A stretch of 51,255 bases of DNA from Alphaproteobacteria bacterium (GTDB lineage: Bacteria > Pseudomonadota > Alphaproteobacteria > Rs-D84), in NCBI GenBank assembly GCA_017554665.1, contig JAFZHX010000006.1, positions 1-51,255 on the forward strand, in the 5' to 3' direction. Below the pieces are notes generated by a model. The model worked only from the letters and a program-made list of their open reading frames with translations. It was not told where the DNA came from and made no database searches. Shown piece after piece: positions 50,962 to 51,255 of the stretch. Made by a program: the position numbers and the translations under genes. The number at the start of each line of letters is the position of its first letter. Positions within the stretch are counted from its first letter, which is position 1.

Positions 50962-51255
50962 AATTCAAAAATATATTTGGATTACATTGTTAATTTTTAT
51001 CGCTCCATTTACTGGCCACAGCAACTCTGCGCGTTATGAACAATTGGTCAAAGAAAAGCAAGAATTAATAGCAGAACTTGAAAAATGCACAAACACAACC
51101 AAAGGTTTAAAAATTGCAGGTGTTTCTACCCTAGGCTTAACTGCTGTTGGTGTTGCTGGCAACATATACGAAGCAAGTGTTATAAATAAAAACGAAAACA
51201 CAATCACGCAACTGCAGCAACAAAAAGACGAACTGAAAAAAGAATTACAAAAACA
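50954..51255 (+). CDS. Small secreted glycine-zipper protein, partial (cut by window edge)
   Basis: ATG at 50954 overlaps the previous stop by 8 bases and stays open to the window end (100 full codons). Signal peptide about 1-24, a coiled coil (KEKQELIAELEKC), a TKGLK patch, a hydrophobic segment (IAGVSTLGLTAVGVAGNIY) and a Gln/Lys coiled tail follow the same order as its upstream neighbour. It is therefore a tandem paralogue. Its C-terminus lies outside. Confidence 0.72.
   Translation, partial: MNKIQKYIWITLLIFIAPFTGHSNSARYEQLVKEKQELIAELEKCTNTTKGLKIAGVSTLGLTAVGVAGNIYEASVINKNENTITQLQQQKDELKKELQK

Overview
The window reads as one stretch of chromosome from a low-GC, AT-rich alphaproteobacterium. 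The AddB-type recombination protein, the DUF721 (DciA-like) protein, the J-domain protein with an N-terminal CDHTGC motif, the secB/mltA neighbourhood and the endonuclease-type MutL all fit Alphaproteobacteria. The many secreted Cys-rich and Ser-linker proteins suggest an uncultured, host- or gut-associated lineage. That placement is inference from gene content; no 16S is present. TGA and TAA both act as stops, so the code is standard. I see no tRNA, rRNA, CRISPR array, transposase or prophage.

Layout. 1-3823 (minus): secD (cut by the window edge), yajC, mutL, greA. 3912-6482 (plus): lptG-like gene, an unlisted 44-aa membrane peptide, xerD, J-domain protein. 6538-8622 (plus): two outer-membrane barrel proteins. 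8671-9734: two copies of a stem-loop repeat, then trxB (minus). 9817-13786: serS with a possible leader peptide, a hypothetical gene, typA. 13872-22036: a 724-aa Cys-module surface protein, a divergent DnaA, dprA, two more secreted hypothetical proteins, plsY and rpsT. 22216-27651: a glycan cluster of six glycosyltransferase-type genes. 27750-33449: recA, an MFS permease, secB, mltA, DUF721, a frameshifted gene, a small membrane protein and ruvC. 33551-36638: an operon of a glycine-zipper secreted protein and a second Cys-module protein, plus a nucleotidyltransferase. 36781-42606: yebC, ruvA, a subtilase, an ABC exporter, mnmE. 42711-51255: acyl-CoA synthetase, exonuclease III, addB, engB, rsmI, an LpoA-like lipoprotein and two tandem small secreted paralogues.

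Functional themes. DNA repair and recombination genes are frequent (mutL, xerD, dprA, recA, ruvC, ruvA, yebC beside ruvA, xth, addB). The envelope is the second theme: Sec export (SecD, YajC, SecB), LPS transport, barrels, MltA, LpoA-like activator, glycan synthesis and a diverse set of secreted proteins.

What looks new. (1) A four-copy intergenic stem-loop with an invariant apical part (stem plus TGTACA loop) and basal arms that change sequence but keep pairing; one copy reaches into the 3' end of trxB. (2) A Cys-rich module of about 93 residues with a WECDN...C...MPAGHVF signature, present six times in two secreted proteins whose DNA looks recently exchanged. (3) A loose family of secreted proteins with a Lys/Cys-preceded glycine-zipper hydrophobic segment. 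(4) Compact promoters, including two divergent genes sharing one palindromic -35 box and several genes whose start codon lies 6-10 bases from the -10 box. (5) A DnaA whose arginine-finger position reads Leu.
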